The notes beneath the pieces are model-generated. The model made no database searches, was not told where the DNA came from, and saw only the letters and a program-made list of their open reading frames with translations. From Actinomycetes bacterium (GTDB lineage Bacteria; Actinomycetota; Actinomycetes; Actinomycetales; Microbacteriaceae), in NCBI GenBank assembly GCA_029779645.1, contig JAKPAC010000040.1, positions 62,001 to 126,000 of the forward strand: 64,000 bases of DNA. Reading direction: 5' to 3'. Below are positions 54,577 to 63,385 of this stretch, piece after piece (the stretch's first letter is position 1; every line of letters starts with the position of its first letter). Both the position numbers and the translations under genes were made by a program.

Positions 54577-54864
54577 CTAGGACGCCGGGTTCGAGCCCGC
54601 GGGGCCCTCGGCCGAGTCGATGACCGCGTCCTCCACGTCGTCGTCGGTGACCTTGGCGCGCTTCTGCCGCGCGGCGTAGATGCGCGACGAGACCTCTTCG
54701 CGTGGGCGGCGCAGGAAGATGACCGAGAGGCTCGCGCCGATCGCCGCCGCCATGATCGCGGCGACCCACGGCATGCCCGGAAACAGGAACCACAGGATGA
54801 CCAGGGGCACGAGGAATGCCAGCAGGCGCAGGAGGGTGTAGACGAGAACGGGCCGGGAAGTCAC
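54577..54864 (-). CDS. DUF4229 domain small membrane protein
   Basis: 95 residues with two membrane segments and a basic loop FLRRPREEVSSRIYAARQKRA, matching DUF4229, often beside menaquinone genes in actinobacteria. Function unknown. GTG start at 54864. Confidence 0.75.
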   Translation of the reverse strand: MTSRPVLVYTLLRLLAFLVPLVILWFLFPGMPWVAAIMAAAIGASLSVIFLRRPREEVSSRIYAARQKRAKVTDDDVEDAVIDSAEGPAGSNPAS

Positions 54865-54870
54865 CCGACA

Positions 54871-54876
54871 AGTCTA
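54871..54876 (-). promoter_or_regulatory. -10 hexamer of the DUF4229 gene, leaderless
   Basis: Minus-strand TAGACT, 6 nt, then the GTG. Confidence 0.55.
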
Positions 54877-54950
54877 CGTGCGGGTTGGCGCCCGGTCTGG
54901 GCGCTCCCTGACAGTCGCGTCACCCTCAGCCTGCACTGATGTGCGGAGCC

Positions 54951-54956
54951 TAAGAT
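54951..54956 (+). promoter_or_regulatory. -10 hexamer of the PLDc_N gene, leaderless
   Basis: TAAGAT, 6 nt, then GTG 54963. It probably also drives menD. Confidence 0.55.
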
Positions 54957-54962
54957 GGGGGC

Positions 54963-55442
54963 GTGGTCCGCCTCTTGATTGTGCTCGCCGTTCTGGCTGT
55001 GGTGTTCGTCATCATCAGCCTTGTCGACTGCGCGATGCAGCCGGCGAGTCGCCATCGCGGCGTCTCGAAGCCGCTGTGGATCGTGATCATCGCGGTGCTT
55101 CCGGTCATCGGCGGCGTGCTGTGGTTCGTGATCGGCCGCGGCCGCGCCGCCGGCCGGACGATGCGCGCACCCGACGACGACCCCGAGTTTCTACGCCGCA
55201 TGGCGGTGCCGAGCGACCAGGATGAGCGCATCCGCCGCCTCGAGGAGGAGCTCGCCAAGCTCGATGCCGAAGACGACGACCCCCGCTGGGGCGCGCACGG
55301 CGGCGGCCGCAGCGGCGGCGCACCGAAGGGCGGCACCGGCGCGAAGGGCGGCTCGGCGATGGGTTCGACCGGCTCCGCGCCCACTCCCGGCGCGAAGCCC
55401 GATGGCGAAGGCGAAGACCAGCACCGCGGAATGAACGGCTGA
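54963..55442 (+). CDS. PLDc_N (phospholipase D nuclease N-terminal) domain membrane protein
   Basis: 159 residues: two membrane helices (IVLAVLAVVFVIISLVDCAMQ and LWIVIIAVLPVIGGVLWFVIG) separated by a short loop, then a coil (DQDERIRRLEEELAKLDAE) and a Gly-rich tail. PLDc_N proteins resemble immunity or assembly factors; here it is likely a membrane accessory upstream of menD, 5 bp apart. Confidence 0.75.
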   Translation: MVRLLIVLAVLAVVFVIISLVDCAMQPASRHRGVSKPLWIVIIAVLPVIGGVLWFVIGRGRAAGRTMRAPDDDPEFLRRMAVPSDQDERIRRLEEELAKLDAEDDDPRWGAHGGGRSGGAPKGGTGAKGGSAMGSTGSAPTPGAKPDGEGEDQHRGMNG

Positions 55443-55447
55443 CCCGC

Positions 55448-57298
55448 GTGCAGCACGACGACGCCGCACGCGGCGCGACCGGCTCTGCGGCCACCGCGCC
55501 GGTGAGCGCGCCCGCGCTCGCGCTCGACCAGAGCAGCACCAACGCGAGCACGCCCGCCCAGCCGCGCGCGATCGCGAGCCCCGCGACAGATGCCGCGGCG
55601 GCGCTGCTCTCAGAGCTGATCGCCCTGGGCCTGCGGCACATCGTCGTCAGCCCGGGCTCGCGCTCGCAGGCGCTCGCGCTGCTGGCGGCCGAATTCGAGC
55701 GGCGCGGCGACATCCAGCTGCACGTGCGCATCGACGAACGTGTCGCCGGCTTTCTCGCCCTCGGGATCGGCCGCGAATCGGGCGCACCCGCAGCGGTCAT
55801 CTGCACCTCCGGCACGGCGGCGGCCAACCTGCTGCCCGCCGCACTCGAGGCCCATCACTCGGGCGTCCCGCTCCTGCTGCTCACCGCCGACCGTCCGCCC
55901 GAGCTGCGGGGCGTCGGGTCGAACCAGACCACCGACCAGCTCGGCATGTTCGCCGGGCTCGCCGCCGCCGGCCGCCTCGTCGGCATCGACGTGCCGGTGC
56001 CGACCGACACCGATGCGAACGGCCACGGCACGCAGAGCGCGCAGTGGCGCGCGTGGGCGCGCCGGGCGTGGGATGCCGCAACCGGCACCCGCCGCCCCCT
56101 CGCGACCCCCGGCCCGGTGCAGCTGAACCTCGGCCTGCGCGAGCCGCTCGCCGGCAGCCTCCCCGAGTGGCTCGGCGCATCGCATGCGCCAGACGGCACG
56201 GCCTGGCCGGTCGCCGAGACCGGCGTTGCCGACGAGCCGCGCCGTGAGATCGCCCTGCCACGCGGACCGCGCACGGTCGTGCTCGCCGGCGCCGGCGCCG
56301 GCGCGGACGCGGAGCAGCTCGCGCACGACGGCGGCTGGCCCCTGATCGCCGAGGTGGTCAGCGGCGCGCGCTTCGGCCGCCACCTCGTGCACGGGTACCG
56401 CGCGCTGCTGAACGACCCCGAGCTCGGCGGCCGGATCGAACGCGTGATCGTGTTCGGACACCCGACCCTCAGCCGCGAGACCGCGGTGCTCGCCTCGCGC
56501 GCCACCGTCGAGGTGATCGCGGTCACCTCGACGGGGGAGGCGCTCAACCTGAACGGCGCGACGACGCATGCCGACGCCGTGAACGTCTTCGACGGCGAGG
56601 TCGACCGCGAATGGCTCGGCGCCTGGATGCGCGCCTCGCAGGCCGCCGTCGTCGACCTGAGCCCGCCGGCCCCCGACCTTGCGGGCCTGCACTCGAGCGA
56701 GCCCGCTCGGCGCCTCGGCGCGGTTGCCGCTGAGCTCGACGCCGTTCGGCTGCCGCTCGATCGCACTGGACTCGTCGACGCCGTGTGGCGGGCCAGCTGG
56801 CCGCACGACCGGCTGCTGTTCGGCTCGTCGCGGCTCGTCCGCGTGGCCGACGAGGTGCTGCCGGGCAAGGCCCTGACCGTGCACTCCAACCGGGGGCTTG
56901 CGGGCATCGACGGCACGATCGCGACCGGTCTCGGCATCGCGATCGCGAGCCAGCGCGACGGCGGCCCGGGTGTGACCCGCGTGCTCCTGGGCGATCTGAC
57001 GCTCCTGCACGACGTCGGCGCGCTGCTGCTGCCGCCCACCGAGTCGGCCCCGCGCATCCAGGTGATCGTCGGCAACGACGGCGGCGGCACGATCTTCGAC
57101 GATCTCGAGGTGGCGGGGGTGGCATCCGCCGCCGACATGCAGCGCGTGCAGTACACGCCGCAGCGCGTGGGGCTCGAGCACCTCGCCCGGGCCTACGGGT
57201 GGGAGTACCACCGTGTGGAGACGCGCTCGGCGCTCGACCAGGTGCTGACCACCGCGTCGGGCGTGCCCCAGCTGATCGAGGTGCCGCTCGCGCGCTGA
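55448..57298 (+). CDS. menD: SEPHCHC synthase (MenD)
   Basis: 616 residues, ThDP enzyme. Motifs: HIVVSPGSRSQALAL, DERVAGFLALG (Glu for ThDP), CTSGTAAANLLPAALEAHHSGVPLLLLTADRP and VGNDGGGTIFDDLEV. It joins isochorismate with 2-oxoglutarate. The N-terminus (about 40 residues) is Ala/Ser-rich and poorly conserved. GTG start at 55448. Confidence 0.9.
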   Translation: MQHDDAARGATGSAATAPVSAPALALDQSSTNASTPAQPRAIASPATDAAAALLSELIALGLRHIVVSPGSRSQALALLAAEFERRGDIQLHVRIDERVAGFLALGIGRESGAPAAVICTSGTAAANLLPAALEAHHSGVPLLLLTADRPPELRGVGSNQTTDQLGMFAGLAAAGRLVGIDVPVPTDTDANGHGTQSAQWRAWARRAWDAATGTRRPLATPGPVQLNLGLREPLAGSLPEWLGASHAPDGTAWPVAETGVADEPRREIALPRGPRTVVLAGAGAGADAEQLAHDGGWPLIAEVVSGARFGRHLVHGYRALLNDPELGGRIERVIVFGHPTLSRETAVLASRATVEVIAVTSTGEALNLNGATTHADAVNVFDGEVDREWLGAWMRASQAAVVDLSPPAPDLAGLHSSEPARRLGAVAAELDAVRLPLDRTGLVDAVWRASWPHDRLLFGSSRLVRVADEVLPGKALTVHSNRGLAGIDGTIATGLGIAIASQRDGGPGVTRVLLGDLTLLHDVGALLLPPTESAPRIQVIVGNDGGGTIFDDLEVAGVASAADMQRVQYTPQRVGLEHLARAYGWEYHRVETRSALDQVLTTASGVPQLIEVPLAR

Positions 57299-57334
57299 GC
57301 GGATCGTCGCCTGGCCGGGACCATCTCGATGATG

Positions 57335-57400
57335 GCAGCCGCAGCCGCAGCCGCAGCCGCAGCCGCAACCGCAACCGCAACCGCGACCGCAGCCGCAACG
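57335..57400 (+). repeat. GCAGCC hexanucleotide repeat between menD and menF
   Basis: About six copies of GCAGCC, then GCAACC variants, the same unit as at 53351. It separates convergent menD and menF. Confidence 0.85.
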
Positions 57401-57464
57401 ACAACGCACCCGCGTGCCCGGTCCGGGTCCGTGGCAGCGTGACGCCCCTGACGGAGGCGCAGAA

Positions 57465-58778
57465 CTACGCCAGCGCGTCGACGATCGGCCGGAACTTCAC
57501 CCGCGTCTCGATGAGCTCCGACTCGGGGTCGCTCCCGGCGACGATGCCCGCGCCCGCGTAGGCGGTGACGGGCAGGCGGTCGAACTCGCCGCTCGGCCCG
57601 GCCACCGGCTCGGCCGAGAACTGCGCGCAGCGCAGCGCGATCGCCCACTCGCCGTCGCCGGCGGCGTCGATCCACCCGACGGGCCCCGCGTAGCGGCCGC
57701 GGTCGAACGGCTCGAGGCGCTGGATCACATCGAGCGCGACCTTCGTCGGCGTGCCCGCGACGGCGGCGGTCGGGTGCAGCTGCGCGATGAGGTCGAAGCC
57801 GGAGGCCGCGTCTGCCAGCTCGCCCTCGACGTCGGTCGCGAGGTGCCACACGTTCGGCAGGCGCAGCGTGAACGGCTGCTCGCTCGCGGCGAGCGAGCGC
57901 ATGTGCGGGCGCAGCGACCGCAGCACGCTCTGCACGGCGAAGGCGTGCTCGTCTTGGTCTTTCGGGCTCGTGGCGAGGGCTGCGGATGCCGCGGCGTCGG
58001 CGTCGGCGTCGGCGCCGCGCGAGGCGGTGCCCGCGAGCACGCGCGCCGTGACGGTGCCGTGCGACACGGTGACGAGGGTCTCGGGGCTGGCGCCGATGAG
58101 GCCGTCGACCGCGAAGGTCCAGCAGTCGGGGTAGCCGGTCGAGAGCGCGCGGGCGAGGCGGCGCAGATCGGCGCCCACGGGCACGGTGCCGGCGAGGTCG
58201 CGGGCGACCACGACCTTGCTCACCTCGCCGGAGGCGATCGCGTCGAGCCCGCCCCGGACGGCGGCCTCGTACCCCTCGGGGCCGAGCGCGCCCGGTCCGA
58301 GCGTGGCCGACCACTGCGCACCGTACGTCGTCGGGGCGGACGGAGCGTCGGGGAGGGGCTGCCCCTCGCGGGCGATGCGGGTGATCCACGAGCGTCCGCC
58401 TCGGCGGCCGACGATCACGGCGGGCACGACGAGGACGCTCTCGACGGCCGAGCGGTCGTCGAAGGCGAGCGCGGTGAAGCCGATGAGCCCCGTGCCCGGC
58501 ACCTGCACGGCGTCATCGATGGCGGCGTCGGAGGTGAGCGCCTGCCAGGCCTCGGCCATGCGGCTCGCGCGCTCGGCGACGCCACCGGGGATGCGGATGC
58601 ATGCCACGGGTGGCATACTCGCGACGGCGACGAAGCCCTCGCCCCGGCGCAGCCACACGAGCGGCTCGCGCGGGTCTGCGTACGCCAGCAGGTCGTCTCC
58701 ATGCTCCGCCTCGCGGGTTTCGACCAGGAGGCGAGCAACCGGCGGGCGAGGGGCGAAATCGGTTTCCACAGCGCTCAC
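57465..58778 (-). CDS. menF: Isochorismate synthase
   Basis: 437 residues, chorismate-binding fold. Motifs: SKVVVARDL, GASPETLV, DQDEHAFAVQ, LHPTAAVAGTP, GPVGWID and AGAGIVAGSDPESE. It converts chorismate to isochorismate, the committed step to menaquinone. GTG start; divergent from menG. Confidence 0.9.
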   Translation of the reverse strand: MSAVETDFAPRPPVARLLVETREAEHGDDLLAYADPREPLVWLRRGEGFVAVASMPPVACIRIPGGVAERASRMAEAWQALTSDAAIDDAVQVPGTGLIGFTALAFDDRSAVESVLVVPAVIVGRRGGRSWITRIAREGQPLPDAPSAPTTYGAQWSATLGPGALGPEGYEAAVRGGLDAIASGEVSKVVVARDLAGTVPVGADLRRLARALSTGYPDCWTFAVDGLIGASPETLVTVSHGTVTARVLAGTASRGADADADAAASAALATSPKDQDEHAFAVQSVLRSLRPHMRSLAASEQPFTLRLPNVWHLATDVEGELADAASGFDLIAQLHPTAAVAGTPTKVALDVIQRLEPFDRGRYAGPVGWIDAAGDGEWAIALRCAQFSAEPVAGPSGEFDRLPVTAYAGAGIVAGSDPESELIETRVKFRPIVDALA

Positions 58779-58784
58779 CCCACC

Positions 58785-58790
58785 AGCCTA
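58785..58790 (-). promoter_or_regulatory. -10 hexamer of menF, leaderless
   Basis: Minus-strand TAGGCT, 6 nt, then the GTG. Confidence 0.6.
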
Positions 58791-58951
58791 GACTCGCGCG
58801 CTCGCCGCGATCTGCGGATGACCGTCAGTCGTGCGAGCTCGGCGCCGGGCGGCCAGGGTGCGCCGCGGCGCGGCGGGGGCGCCGCGAGCGCTTGCCGACG
58901 CAGGCGGCACCCAGCGCTGACGCGGGGGAGGAGGGGGCGGCGGGGCCCGCC

Positions 58952-58957
58952 TACAAT
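58952..58957 (+). promoter_or_regulatory. -10 hexamer of menG, leaderless
   Basis: TACAAT, 6 nt (GAGGGG), then GTG 58964. The spacer also looks like a weak SD. Confidence 0.6.
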
Positions 58958-58963
58958 GAGGGG

Positions 58964-59767
58964 GTGAGCAACGACCCGAACACCGCGCCCGACCCGGTGC
59001 CCCACCGCGCCGATCTGGGCAAAGACCCCTCGCGGGTCTCGGGCATGTTCGACGAGGTCGCGCCGCACTACGACCGCACGAACACGGTGCTCAGCCTTGG
59101 CAACGACCAGCTCTGGCGCATTGCCACGACCCGCGCGGTCGCGCCGCAGTCGGGCCAGCGGATCCTCGATCTTGCCGCCGGCACCGGGGCGTCGAGCGTC
59201 TCATTCGCGCGCAGCGGGGCCGAGGTCGTGGCGGCCGACTTCTCGCCGGGCATGATCGCCGAGGGCAAGCGTCGGCATGCCGGCATTCCGAACCTCACCT
59301 TCGTCGAGGCGGACGCCACGAACCTGCCGTTCGACGACGCCGAGTTCGACACCGTGACCATCTCGTTCGGCCTGCGCAACGTCGTCGAGCCCAAGAAGGC
59401 GCTCGCCGAGATGCTGCGCGTCACCAAGCCGGGCGGACGGCTCGTGATCTGCGAGTTCTCGCACCCGCCGGCGCCGCTGTTCGCGGGCCTGTACCGCTTC
59501 TACAACAACCGCGTGCTGCCGCTGGTGGCGAAGGCGGTCAGCTCGAACGCGCCCGCCTACGACTACCTGAACGAATCGATCCAGGACTGGCCCGCGCAGG
59601 CGAAGCTGAGCGCCTGGATTCGAGAGGCCGGCTGGACGGACGTCGCCCATCGCGACCTGTCGTTCGGCATCGTCGCGCTGCACCGGGCGACCGCGCCCGG
59701 CAGCGGGCCGAGCACGGCACCGAGCACGAGGGCCCCCGAGGCCGAGTCCACCCCCACCGAGCGATAG
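58964..59767 (+). CDS. menG: Demethylmenaquinone methyltransferase
   Basis: 267 residues, UbiE family. MFDEVAPHYDRTNTVLSLG, SAM motif LDLAAGTGASS and SFGLRNVVEPKKALAEMLRVTKPGG. It methylates demethylmenaquinone, the last step of the pathway. Extra C-terminal ~30 residues are Ser/Ala/Thr-rich. Confidence 0.9.
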   Translation: MSNDPNTAPDPVPHRADLGKDPSRVSGMFDEVAPHYDRTNTVLSLGNDQLWRIATTRAVAPQSGQRILDLAAGTGASSVSFARSGAEVVAADFSPGMIAEGKRRHAGIPNLTFVEADATNLPFDDAEFDTVTISFGLRNVVEPKKALAEMLRVTKPGGRLVICEFSHPPAPLFAGLYRFYNNRVLPLVAKAVSSNAPAYDYLNESIQDWPAQAKLSAWIREAGWTDVAHRDLSFGIVALHRATAPGSGPSTAPSTRAPEAESTPTER

Positions 59768-59770
59768 GCT
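59765..59770 (+). promoter_or_regulatory. -10 hexamer of the polyprenyl synthase gene, leaderless
   Basis: TAGGCT, 6 nt, then GTG 59777. It overlaps the menG stop codon region. Confidence 0.55.
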
Positions 59771-59776
59771 GAACAA

Positions 59777-60838
59777 GTGACTTCGAGCCCTATGACGCCG
59801 GGCTCTCGCCTGGCCGGACGACTGGGCCTCACCGATCGCGTATTCGTGGGGCCGCAGTCGCGTCGACTCCTCGCGCAGGTCGAGGCAGGCATGGACATGG
59901 TCGAGAGCCAGCTCGCCGACGACCTCCGCGTCACCGATGTGCTGATCGACAGCGCCAGCCGCTACCTCTATGAGGCGGGCGGCAAGCGCGTGCGCCCGAT
60001 GCTCGCGATCCTCACCGCGCAGCTCGGCGAGGGCAACACGCAGGCCGTGATCGAGGCGGCGAAGGCGGTCGAGCTGACCCACCTCGGCTCGCTGTACCAC
60101 GACGACGTGATGGATGCCGCGGACGTGCGTCGCGGCGTCCCGAGCGCGCACCAGGTGTGGGGCAACAACATCGCCATCCTCACCGGCGACCTGCTGTTCT
60201 CGCGCTCGAGCCAGCTGATGGCCAAGCATGGCATCCGCGCGATCCGGCTGCAGGCCGATACGTTCGAGCGGCTCGTGCTCGGGCAGCTGCACGAGACGGT
60301 CGGGCCGCGCGAGGGCCAGGACCCGATGGCGTTCTACCTGCAGGTGCTCGCCGACAAGACCGGCTCGCTCATCGCCGCCGCCGCGCAGTCGGGCATCATC
60401 TTCTCGAACGCCCCCGAGGCCTACGAGGAGCCGGTGCGGATCTTCGGCGAGAAGGTCGGCGTCGCGTTCCAGCTCCTCGATGACGTGATCGACCTCTCGG
60501 ACGACGCGGAGGAGACCGGCAAGGTGCCCGGCACCGATCTTCGCGCCGGCGTGCCGACCATGCCGCTGCTGCTCCTGCGCGCCGAGACGGACGAGGCCTC
60601 GCGCACCCTGGTCGCCCGCATCGACGACGGCGTCGCGCGCGTCGCCGACGGCGCCGATCCCGCGATCCTCGACGACGACATCACCGAGCTGCGCGGCCAC
60701 CCCGCCACACGGCGCACCCGCGAGCTCGCCCAGCAGTGGGCCGACGAGGCGATCGCCGCCCTCGACCCGCTGCCCCGCGGCCCGGTGCGCGAGGCGCTGC
60801 GTCGCTTCGCGGAAGCGGTGAGCGACCGAAGCCAGTAG
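59777..60838 (+). CDS. Polyprenyl diphosphate synthase (heptaprenyl/octaprenyl type)
   Basis: 353 residues. First Asp-rich motif LYHDDVMD, second FQLLDDVIDLSDD, with GGKRVRPML. It makes the isoprenoid tail diphosphate for MenA. Chain length cannot be assigned: the residue five before the DDxxD is Leu, consistent with long chains. It follows menG by 9 bp. Confidence 0.9.
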   Translation: MTSSPMTPGSRLAGRLGLTDRVFVGPQSRRLLAQVEAGMDMVESQLADDLRVTDVLIDSASRYLYEAGGKRVRPMLAILTAQLGEGNTQAVIEAAKAVELTHLGSLYHDDVMDAADVRRGVPSAHQVWGNNIAILTGDLLFSRSSQLMAKHGIRAIRLQADTFERLVLGQLHETVGPREGQDPMAFYLQVLADKTGSLIAAAAQSGIIFSNAPEAYEEPVRIFGEKVGVAFQLLDDVIDLSDDAEETGKVPGTDLRAGVPTMPLLLLRAETDEASRTLVARIDDGVARVADGADPAILDDDITELRGHPATRRTRELAQQWADEAIAALDPLPRGPVREALRRFAEAVSDRSQ

Positions 60839-60911
60839 GGCGATTCGGCGAGGTTCTGCCACGGCGTGGGCCGAGGCATCCAAGACAGCAGCACCACACT
60901 GAAAGGACGCC

Positions 60912-62285
60912 ATGACGCAGCTCAGACTGGCCATTGTCGGCGCCGGACCCGCGGGCATCTACGCGGCTGACATTCTGCTGAAGGCAGAGCGCAAGTTCGA
61001 TGTCTCGATCGACCTGTTCGAGCAGCTGCCGGCGCCGTACGGCCTCGTGCGCTACGGCGTGGCGCCCGACCACCCGCGGATCAAGGGCATCATCAACGCG
61101 CTGCGCGACGTGCTCGACCGCGGCGACATCCGCGTGTTCGGCAACGTGCGCTTCGGTGAGGACATCACACTCGACGACCTCAAGCGCCACTACCACGCGG
61201 TGATCTTCGCGACCGGGGCGGTGCGCGACACGACCCTCGACGTGCCCGGCATCGAGGCGCAGGGCTCGCACGGCGCCGCCGACTTCGTCAGCTGGTTCGA
61301 CGGCCACCCCGACGTGCCCCGCGAGTGGCCGCTCGAGGCGGAGAGCGTCGCGGTGCTCGGCAACGGCAACGTCGCGCTCGACGTGGCGCGCATGCTCGCC
61401 AAGCACGCCGACGACCTGCTGCCCACCGAGATCCCGGCGAACGTCTACGACGGGCTGAAGGCTTCGAAGGTCACCGATGTGCACGTCTTCGGGCGCCGCG
61501 GACCGGCGCAGGTCAAGTTCACCCCGCTCGAGCTGCGCGAGCTCGGCGAGCTGAACGACGTCGACCTGGTCGTCTACGACGAGGACTTCGACTACGACCA
61601 GGCCTCGCGCGACGCGATCGCCAGCAACAAGCAGGTGATGGTCATCGACCGGATCCTGCAGTCGTGGCGCCAGCGCCCGGGCGTGAACGGCGCCGGCGGA
61701 GAGGCATCCCGCCGCCTGCACCTGCACTTCTACGCGAGGCCCACCGAGATCGTGAAGGACGCCGAGGGTCGCGTCGCCGCGATCCGCTATGAGCGCACGC
61801 GCCCCGACGGTGAGGGCGGCGTGGTCGGCACGGGCGAGATCCGCGAGGTCGCGATTCAGGCGATGTACCGGGCGATCGGATACTTCGGCTCGCCGCTGCC
61901 CGGGGTGCCCTTCGACGATCACCACGGCGTGATCCCCAACCACGAGGGGCAGGCGCTGCAGGTCGGCTCGAACGACCGCGTGCCGGGCGTCTACGCCACG
62001 GGCTGGATCAAGCGCGGCCCCGTCGGCCTCATCGGCCACACCAAGTCGGACGCGATGGAGACCGTGCGGCACCTGATCAACGATCAGGGCTCGTGGTGGC
62101 AGCCGGTCGATCCCTCTGAGGAGGCGATCCCGGCGCTGCTGGCCGAGCGCGGCGTGCGCCACACCGACCTCGACGGCTGGCACAACCTCGACGCGCACGA
62201 GCTGGCGCTCGGCGAGGCCGAGGGTCGCGTGCGCATCAAGGTCGTGGATCGCGAAGAGATGGTGCGGGTGTCGCGCGGCGAGTAG
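60912..62285 (+). CDS. Ferredoxin/adrenodoxin-type NADP+ reductase (FprA-like)
   Basis: 457 residues. FAD motif VGAGPAGIYAADIL, NADP motif VLGNGNVALDVARML and FGRRGPAQVKFTPLELREL, all typical of FprA. It passes electrons between NADPH and ferredoxin or a cytochrome P450. GAAAGGACGCC precedes the ATG. Confidence 0.9.
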   Translation: MTQLRLAIVGAGPAGIYAADILLKAERKFDVSIDLFEQLPAPYGLVRYGVAPDHPRIKGIINALRDVLDRGDIRVFGNVRFGEDITLDDLKRHYHAVIFATGAVRDTTLDVPGIEAQGSHGAADFVSWFDGHPDVPREWPLEAESVAVLGNGNVALDVARMLAKHADDLLPTEIPANVYDGLKASKVTDVHVFGRRGPAQVKFTPLELRELGELNDVDLVVYDEDFDYDQASRDAIASNKQVMVIDRILQSWRQRPGVNGAGGEASRRLHLHFYARPTEIVKDAEGRVAAIRYERTRPDGEGGVVGTGEIREVAIQAMYRAIGYFGSPLPGVPFDDHHGVIPNHEGQALQVGSNDRVPGVYATGWIKRGPVGLIGHTKSDAMETVRHLINDQGSWWQPVDPSEEAIPALLAERGVRHTDLDGWHNLDAHELALGEAEGRVRIKVVDREEMVRVSRGE

Positions 62286-62335
62286 CCGCGGCGCGACGGA
62301 ACGCACGGCGGCGAATCGGCGAAGGGGGAGCGGTC

Positions 62336-63385
62336 GTGGCGGCATCCGAGGCGGAACACCACCTGTGGCACCCGGACGTGCTCGGGCACCCCTTCGCCGC
62401 GCGAACCCTCGCCCTGGGCGAGGACGAGGAGGGACCGCTCGTCGCGACCATCGTGCGGGCGCTGCCCGCGCGGCGCCGGTTCTGGATGCCGCCGCGACCA
62501 CTCGAAGACGTCGACGTGCTCTACGTGCACGGCTGGTCGGACTACTTCTTCCAGCGCGAGCTCGCGCGCTACTGGACCGATCGCGGCGCGCGATTCTTCG
62601 CGCTCGATCTGCACAAGTTCGGCCGCAGCCTGCGCGAGGGCCAGACCCCCGGGTACACCGACGACCTGAACGCCTACGACGCCGACATCGCCGAGGCGCT
62701 CGGCGCGATGGGCGCCAGCGAGCGCGGGCCGGCGCCCGGGCGGCGTCTCGTGCTGTTCGGGCACTCGATGGGCGGCCTCATCCTCAGCCTGTGGGCGGGC
62801 CGCCATCCCGGCGTGGTCAGCGCGCTCGTGCTGAACAGTCCCTGGCTCGAGTTTCAGATCGGGAGCTTCACGCGCAGCGCGGTCACGCCCGTGCTCGGGC
62901 TGCAGGCGCGCATCCGGCCGCTCGAGACCCTGCCGCGCATCGACCTGGGCTTCTATTCGCGCGCCCAGCGGGAGGTGCGCGGCGCCGACGAACCGCTCGA
63001 GTACAACGACGCGTGGCGCCCGGAGCTGTCGTTCGCCGTGCACGCCGGGTGGCTGCACGCGATTCTCGAGGGGCATAAGGTCGTGGCATCAGGTCTGCAC
63101 ATCGACGCCCCCGTGCTCGTGCTGCTCTCGGCGCGCTCGGCGCTGCCCGTGAGATGGAGCGACGAGCTCACCGAGGCCGACACCGTGCTGGTGGTCGACG
63201 ATATCGCGCACCGCTCGCTGAGCCTCGGCGACTCGGTGAGCGTCGAGCGGATCCCCGGTGCGCTGCACGACGTGCTGCTCTCGCGCGCCGCCGCCCGCGA
63301 CATGGCCTACGAGCGCATGGACCGCTGGGTGAGCGGATGTCTCGGCCTGCGCCGGGCGCCGCTGGCGCCCGGGACGTACCGCTAG
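62336..63385 (+). CDS. Alpha/beta hydrolase (serine aminopeptidase S33/lysophospholipase-like)
   Basis: 349 residues. GHSMGGL nucleophile elbow, YVHGWSDYF oxyanion loop and the late GALHDVLLSR. Predicted as a lipase/esterase; there is no evidence for a menaquinone role. GTG start at 62336 after GGGGGAG. Its TAG overlaps the stop of the convergent AI-2E gene. Confidence 0.8.
   Translation: MAASEAEHHLWHPDVLGHPFAARTLALGEDEEGPLVATIVRALPARRRFWMPPRPLEDVDVLYVHGWSDYFFQRELARYWTDRGARFFALDLHKFGRSLREGQTPGYTDDLNAYDADIAEALGAMGASERGPAPGRRLVLFGHSMGGLILSLWAGRHPGVVSALVLNSPWLEFQIGSFTRSAVTPVLGLQARIRPLETLPRIDLGFYSRAQREVRGADEPLEYNDAWRPELSFAVHAGWLHAILEGHKVVASGLHIDAPVLVLLSARSALPVRWSDELTEADTVLVVDDIAHRSLSLGDSVSVERIPGALHDVLLSRAAARDMAYERMDRWVSGCLGLRRAPLAPGTYR

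Noticed and set aside
54587..54598. GGGTTCGAGCCC, like a tRNA T-arm.
   Set aside because: It lies inside the DUF4229 coding end and no acceptor or anticodon stem is found around it.
62336..63385. Missing menH candidate.
   Set aside because: Length and motifs fit S33 lysophospholipase-like hydrolases, not MenH.
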